Shown here: piece by piece, positions 60,769 to 64,000 of the stretch | Layout of the letters: each line of letters begins with the position of its first letter | Position numbering within the stretch: position 1 is the stretch's first letter | Origin: an uncultured Flavobacterium sp. | Lineage (GTDB): Bacteria > Bacteroidota > Bacteroidia > Flavobacteriales > Flavobacteriaceae | Length of the DNA: 64,000 bases | Direction: 5' to 3' | Assembly: GCA_934636265.1 (NCBI GenBank) | Contig: CAKUAD010000003.1 | Location: forward strand, 1 to 64,000 | The notes under the pieces: model-generated | What the model saw: only the letters and a program-made list of their open reading frames with translations | Databases searched by the model: none | What the model was told of the DNA's origin: nothing | Translations under genes and position numbers: made by a program

Positions 60769-60798
60769 TTGCAAAAACAAATTCTGGTTGTATATTTG
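60769..60798 (+). promoter_or_regulatory. Promoter of the tRNA-Val gene
   Basis: TTG (60769-60771), 19 nt, TATATTTG (60791-60798), followed 11 nt later by the tRNA. It is the best two-part match in the window. Confidence 0.75.
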
Positions 60799-60809
60799 CC
60801 TCCGCTTTG

Positions 60810-60884
60810 GGGCGATTAGCTCAGCTGGTTCAGAGCACTACCTCGACAAGGTAGGGGTCACTGGTTCGAACCCAGTATCGCCCA
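60810..60884 (+). tRNA. tRNA-Val (anticodon GAC)
   Basis: The 75-nt cloverleaf folds with a 7-bp acceptor stem (GGGCGAT with ATCGCCC), D arm GCTC...GAGC, anticodon stem CTACC/GGTAG and T arm ACTGG/CCAGT with loop TTCGAAC. The anticodon loop reads TCGACAA, so the anticodon is GAC (Val). Position 33 is C in place of the nearly invariant U. The discriminator base is A; CCA is not encoded. A strong terminator follows. Confidence 0.9.
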
Positions 60885-60887
60885 CAC

Positions 60888-60918
60888 AATCCGCGACGAA
60901 AGTCCCGGATTTTTTTTT
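60888..60918 (+). terminator. Intrinsic terminator of tRNA-Val
   Basis: AATCCG C GAC, tetraloop GAAA, GTC C CGGATT form a stem with one C-C mismatch (60888-60911), followed by a T-run to 60918. Confidence 0.85.
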
Positions 60919-60951
60919 GGAAAAAACCCTCGTTTCAGGCAAAGTGCGGCC

Positions 60952-61000
60952 TAAGCATCCAGTATTGTCTACACATTCCGAGACATTTGTCCCGATTTTT
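60952..61000 (+). repeat. Degraded direct copy of tRNA-Val 3' end plus terminator
   Basis: TCCAGTATTGTCTACACATT followed by CCGAGACATTTGTCCCGATT corresponds to CCCAGTATCGCCCACACAAT and CCGCGACGAAAGTCCCGGAT at 60871-60910. About three quarters of the positions agree and the order is the same. Only the last ~20 nt of the tRNA are represented. Confidence 0.6.
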
Positions 61001-61140
61001 TGAGGTTAAGTGTTGATGGTGGAAGCATGAAAGTTTCGTCTTTTTCATCAAAGTTCCTATGAAAAATCTTCTATAAAGTAATGCCGGGGATTCCCTAAAT
61101 CAGGACGCTACTGAGGGTTGTTAGCTAAGCGCGGTTGAAA

Positions 61141-61280
61141 TTTAACAATTTTTACAAAAAATCTGCAGCCAATCTGTTGTTTAATTCGGCAGGGACAACC
61201 CAATCTTCCCCTACCCATTGGTACGAAGTTATGCCAATTGTCGATTACTTTGGTACAGATTTTCTGCCGAAAATTTTAAA
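61141..61280 (+). repeat. 140-bp intergenic repeat, copy A
   Basis: Starts TTTAACAATTTTTACAAAAA, contains CCCAATCTTCCCCTACCCAT and ends GCCGAAAATTTTAAA. It is in the same orientation as copy B and nearly identical over the first 90 bp. Confidence 0.85.
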
Positions 61281-61432
61281 GACAGGGCTAGAGGGATGGA
61301 AGGTTTAGGTTTACAAGTTTGTATAATTTCTCTGCCCTTGGCGAGTGCCTTTCGGCAAAAATGATCGGTCCTGCACGGAATGGTATTTTGTTAGAAGTTA
61401 ATCTTTGAAGGCAAAAAGCCGGCCTCAAAAAC

Positions 61433-61572
61433 TTTAACAATTTTTACATAAAATCTGCAGCCAATCTGTTGTTTAATTAGGTAGGGACAACCCAATCTTC
61501 CCCTACCCATTGGTACGAAGTTAGCCGAATCATCAATTACCCTGGTACAGATTTTCTGCCGAATTTGTTAAA
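61433..61572 (+). repeat. 140-bp intergenic repeat, copy B
   Basis: Starts TTTAACAATTTTTACATAAA and ends CTGCCGAATTTGTTAAA. Its ends are inverted repeats of the pattern TTTAACAA-N9-AAAATCTG. Copies A and B start 292 bp apart. Confidence 0.85.
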
Positions 61573-61737
61573 TGCGCAGATTTGGATAAGGCCCATGGTT
61601 CAGGTTCCGGAGCTGATTTCATATTGAGGGGTTATTTGGCCTTTATGTTCGTGAGTTTCTGGGTGAAGACGTCACCGATGTTTCGCTCCGGTAGAAATTC
61701 CCAAAATCAAGATGACGTTGATGGCTAAAGTACTCTT

Positions 61738-62118
61738 TTACTCCTTCTTTCTCACAATCTCCTCCAAAACAGCCTTCGACTCATAGTTGACGACTTTGAG
61801 CTCAAGCGGGGTGTTGTTCTTGGTTTTTCCTTCAACGATGTAAAGTTTGCCACCGTTGTGCGCAACATTGCTCCGTCCAAAATCGACATCACCATAAGTT
61901 AAAGTCATGCGGACATCGGCGGTATCAACCCATTTTTTGGCCAGTTCGTCCATGGCCTGAGGTGCGTAATGAAAAGGCTTGGTGCGGATGTTCTTAAGAA
62001 CGCGGGCATTTGGGAAGTAAGCACAACTGGCGTCTTTTCCGTTAAGTATAAAAAATACAAACACCAGGCCTATGGCAAATCCGCCCAGATAATACGCAAA
62101 CCGATACCAAAACTTCAT
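61738..62118 (-). CDS. DUF4258 domain protein, membrane-anchored
   Basis: This 126-residue protein starts MKFWYRFAYYLGGFAIGLVF at 62118, giving one N-terminal transmembrane helix. The soluble part matches DUF4258 (RMTLTYGDVDFGRSNVAHNG, then KLYIVEGKTKNNTPLELKVV). The function of the family is unknown; toxin-like RelE-related folds have been proposed for some DUF4258 proteins but nothing here supports that. A complete promoter lies 14 nt upstream. Confidence 0.8.
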   Translation of the reverse strand: MKFWYRFAYYLGGFAIGLVFVFFILNGKDASCAYFPNARVLKNIRTKPFHYAPQAMDELAKKWVDTADVRMTLTYGDVDFGRSNVAHNGGKLYIVEGKTKNNTPLELKVVNYESKAVLEEIVRKKE

Positions 62119-62132
62119 AGAGGAATTTTTTG

Positions 62133-62162
62133 CAAAGGTACGATTCAAATGACAATGTCAAA
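62133..62162 (-). promoter_or_regulatory. Promoter of DUF4258 gene
   Basis: On the minus strand: TTTG (62162-62159), 18 nt, TACCTTTG (62140-62133). Confidence 0.65.
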
Positions 62163-62280
62163 GCCAGGTGACCATTGAACAATTAACAGTTCGCAAAGTT
62201 CAACGAAAGAAATGGCGTTGGCCGACTACAAGGCAGTAAAACTGACTCAAAAAATCACCCCTGCCATCCTGAACATTTAC

Positions 62281-63474
62281 TTAGAATACAATCAGATTAA
62301 TGTCATGATCCGGTATTCCAAACCATTCGCCAATGGCCGAATTGGTTAGGATGCCGTGGTAGATGTAAACTCCGTTCTTAAGTCCTTTATGGATTCGGAT
62401 GGAACTTTCAAGACCACCATCTTCAGCAATCGTCAAAAGATATGGCGTCAGGATGTTGCTGATGGAAAGTGAGGCGGTTTTGGAATAGCGCGAAGGGATG
62501 TTGGGCACGCAATAGTGAATGACGTTGTATTTGACAAACGTCGGTTTTTCGTGCGATGTGATTTCAGAGGTTTCAAAACAACCGCCAGTGTCGATGCTAA
62601 CGTCAACAATGACGGCGCCGCGTTTCATGTGCTCGACCATGGTTTCCGTCACGACTACCGGACAGCGTTCCTTGCCCCGCATGGCACCAATGGCCACGTC
62701 GGCACGTCTAAGCGCTTTGAGCAGTGTTTTGGGTTGAATGGTCGAAGTAAAAATCGGTTGATTCAAATTGTTTTGCAGGCGTCGGAGTTTGGTAATTGAA
62801 TTGTCAAAAACCTTTACCCGTGCGCCAAGACCAATGGCCGTTTTCGCCGCGTATTCGCCAACGGTTCCCGCGCCAAGGATGACAACATCAGTAGGAGGAA
62901 CGCCAATGATATTGCCAAAGAGCAATCCTTTCCCGTCGTCGTTGTTGATCATGAGCTCGGCGGCAATCAGCACCGATGCCGTGCCCGCAATCTCACTTAG
63001 CGATTTGACCGCCGGATAGGTTCCGTCCTGGTCCTTAATGTATTCAAAGCCCAAAGCCGTGATTTTCTTGCGCATCAACGCCTCAAAATATTCCTTTTTG
63101 CGCGTCTTGATCTGCACTGCCGAAATAAGCGTCGCACTGGGCTGCATCAGTTCGATTTCCTTTAAAGTTGGCGGTTCAACCTTTAGGACAATCGGACAGC
63201 CAAACACCTTGGCCGTGTCGGTGGTGATTTCGGCCCCGGCGTCGCTGTATTCCTTGTCGCAATAACTTGAGCTCTCGCCCGCACCGGCTTCAATGAGGAT
63301 TCGATGCCCGTGCGAGGTAAGCGAATTTACCGCGTCGGGTGTCAGGCAGATGCGGCGTTCCTGGAAACTCGTCTCTTTTGGGATTCCTATAAACAGTTCA
63401 CTTTTATGGCGTTGGACTTCAAGTTTTTCCTCTTGCGGAAGCAACTGCTGCTTGGTAAACGGCGTTAGTGACAT
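62281..63474 (-). CDS. ald: Alanine dehydrogenase
   Basis: The 397-residue NAD-dependent enzyme interconverts L-alanine and pyruvate plus ammonia. It shows the family N-terminal part IGIPKETSFQERRICLTPDAV (with substrate-binding Arg), AGAGESSSYCDKEYSDAGAE, KVEPPTLKEI, the Rossmann loop VVILGAGTVGEYAAKTAIG (about residues 194-212) and VDVSIDTGGCFETSEITSH. It carries a 25-residue N-terminal extension as in flavobacterial relatives. It lies downstream of tsaE on the same strand with a 128-nt gap. Confidence 0.95.
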   Translation of the reverse strand: MSLTPFTKQQLLPQEEKLEVQRHKSELFIGIPKETSFQERRICLTPDAVNSLTSHGHRILIEAGAGESSSYCDKEYSDAGAEITTDTAKVFGCPIVLKVEPPTLKEIELMQPSATLISAVQIKTRKKEYFEALMRKKITALGFEYIKDQDGTYPAVKSLSEIAGTASVLIAAELMINNDDGKGLLFGNIIGVPPTDVVILGAGTVGEYAAKTAIGLGARVKVFDNSITKLRRLQNNLNQPIFTSTIQPKTLLKALRRADVAIGAMRGKERCPVVVTETMVEHMKRGAVIVDVSIDTGGCFETSEITSHEKPTFVKYNVIHYCVPNIPSRYSKTASLSISNILTPYLLTIAEDGGLESSIRIHKGLKNGVYIYHGILTNSAIGEWFGIPDHDINLIVF

Positions 63475-63602
63475 GACTCCTGAAATTTCCCGCCTAAGTT
63501 ACTGTTTTTATTCAACAAACGTTAAAGCATTTAACAACGAACAAAGGCTTTTGCAAAAAAAAATGGCAGCGGGAGCCTTGGACAGATAAACCACTTTCGT
63601 AC

Positions 63603-64000
63603 CTACTGATTGCTCAAGGTCGCCTTCCTCTTCCCATCCTCCAGCACCGTCAAATCCACCACCGAATAACGGTCGGGTAGGAGCGACGGGATTTTTTCAG
63701 CCCATTCGATAAAACACCAATGGCCGGAGTCCAGGTATTCGTCCATGCCAAAATCAAAAGCTTCAGATTCGCTTTTTAGTCGATAGACATCAAAGTGAAA
63801 AATTTTGGCGCCGTCGCGTCCATGATATTCGTTTACGAGCGAGAAAGTCGGGCTGGCTGTGGGATCGCCAACGCCAAGAGCGCGGCACAAAGCCTTAATA
63901 AAAGTGGTTTTTCCGGCGCCCATGACACCATTAAAAAGAATTACTCTTTCAGGAGCGGATGCCAGCAACTGCTGCGCGGCATGGTCAAGCGTATCAAGCG
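63603..64000 (-). CDS. tsaE: tRNA threonylcarbamoylation ATPase TsaE, 5' end outside window
   Basis: The visible 131 codons encode a P-loop ATPase with Walker A LFNGVMGAGKTTFIKALCRA, PTASPTFSLVNEY (switch), FHFDVYRLKSESEAFDFG and CFIEWAEKIPSLLP. This is the TsaE family, which with TsaB and TsaD attaches threonylcarbamoyl to A37 of tRNA. The frame is open through the right edge, so the start codon is not seen. The N-terminal part LDTLDHAAQQLLASAPERV fits the family. The threonylcarbamoyl-AMP synthase of the same pathway is encoded at 34406. Confidence 0.93.
   Translation of the reverse strand, partial: LDTLDHAAQQLLASAPERVILFNGVMGAGKTTFIKALCRALGVGDPTASPTFSLVNEYHGRDGAKIFHFDVYRLKSESEAFDFGMDEYLDSGHWCFIEWAEKIPSLLPDRYSVVDLTVLEDGKRKATLSNQ

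Larger units (their letters stand above)
60919..61737. other. Gene-free region after tRNA-Val
   Basis: About 820 bp carry no convincing ORF. They hold a degraded copy of the tRNA 3' end with its terminator (60952-61000), two direct 140-bp repeats (61141-61280 and 61433-61572) and unassigned sequence. The last 165 bp before the DUF4258 gene show nothing clear. Confidence 0.65.

Noticed and set aside
60788..61003. 71-codon ORF after proline dehydrogenase
   Set aside because: It runs through the tRNA-Val gene and its terminator. Its internal repetition reflects the duplicated tRNA 3' end, not a protein.
61738..62118. Toxin of a toxin-antitoxin pair
   Set aside because: DUF4258 has been linked to RelE-like folds, but this protein has a membrane anchor and no antitoxin gene beside it.

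Overview
The window reads as a chromosomal segment of a Flavobacteriaceae bacterium (phylum Bacteroidota), most likely Flavobacterium or a close relative with a fairly high G+C content for that group. The support is a truncated giant type-IX-secretion-style adhesin with HYR-like repeats, many Bacteroidota -7 promoter boxes (TAnnTTTG) with almost no Shine-Dalgarno sequences, and small families typical of Flavobacteria (DUF3822, DUF7935, CAL67264-type, DUF4258). Two recurring Flavobacteria-type intergenic elements, an RNase P RNA of bacterial type and KdsB (Gram-negative LPS) agree with this. No prophage, insertion sequence, transposase or CRISPR array was seen; nearly all of the window is core genome.

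Layout, left to right. 1-4721: the N-terminal 1392 residues of a huge secreted repeat protein and a small exported protein just upstream of it. 5284-8791: a polyphosphate operon (SixA-like phosphatase, ppk1, ppx), convergent with dnaX. dnaX is split into gamma and tau frames at a run of ten A residues that contains the slippery heptamer A AAA AAG. 10534-15936: topoisomerase IB, a small conserved protein, RNase P RNA, rsmD, a DUF3822 protein, a RecD-like helicase and kdsB. 16308-26352: a GH114-like secreted protein, pheT, a bestrophin and an RND efflux operon. 26439-34094: recG, an M1 aminopeptidase, a DUF7935 protein and a UvrD/PcrA helicase.

34166-50458: a DUF3185 protein, threonylcarbamoyl-AMP synthase, an OmpA lipoprotein, a glycosyltransferase, an HsdR_N-like protein, holA, secreted and envelope proteins, a PQQ-type sugar dehydrogenase, OmpW, EttA, a TPR hybrid histidine kinase, an RhlE-type helicase, HutG and a coiled-coil membrane protein. 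50488-60711: HutI, a spermidine-synthase-like protein, an acyltransferase/M14 peptidase/Lrp operon, DinB, a polyamine operon (arginine decarboxylase, deoxyhypusine-synthase-like enzyme, acidic protein) led by an overlooked 53-codon ORF, aroB and proline dehydrogenase. 60810-64000: tRNA-Val, a gene-free stretch of about 800 bp with two 140-bp repeats, a DUF4258 protein, alanine dehydrogenase and tsaE, which is cut by the window edge.

The most noteworthy signals are the dnaX frameshift site, a family of exactly 140-bp intergenic elements with inverted ends (three copies plus two solitary ends), a degraded direct repeat of the tRNA-Val 3' end and its terminator, a small GTG-start ORF with a full promoter ahead of the polyamine operon, and a set of genes whose -7 box lies 4-7 nt before the start codon, which suggests leaderless mRNAs. 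I found no convincing wholly new multi-gene system.
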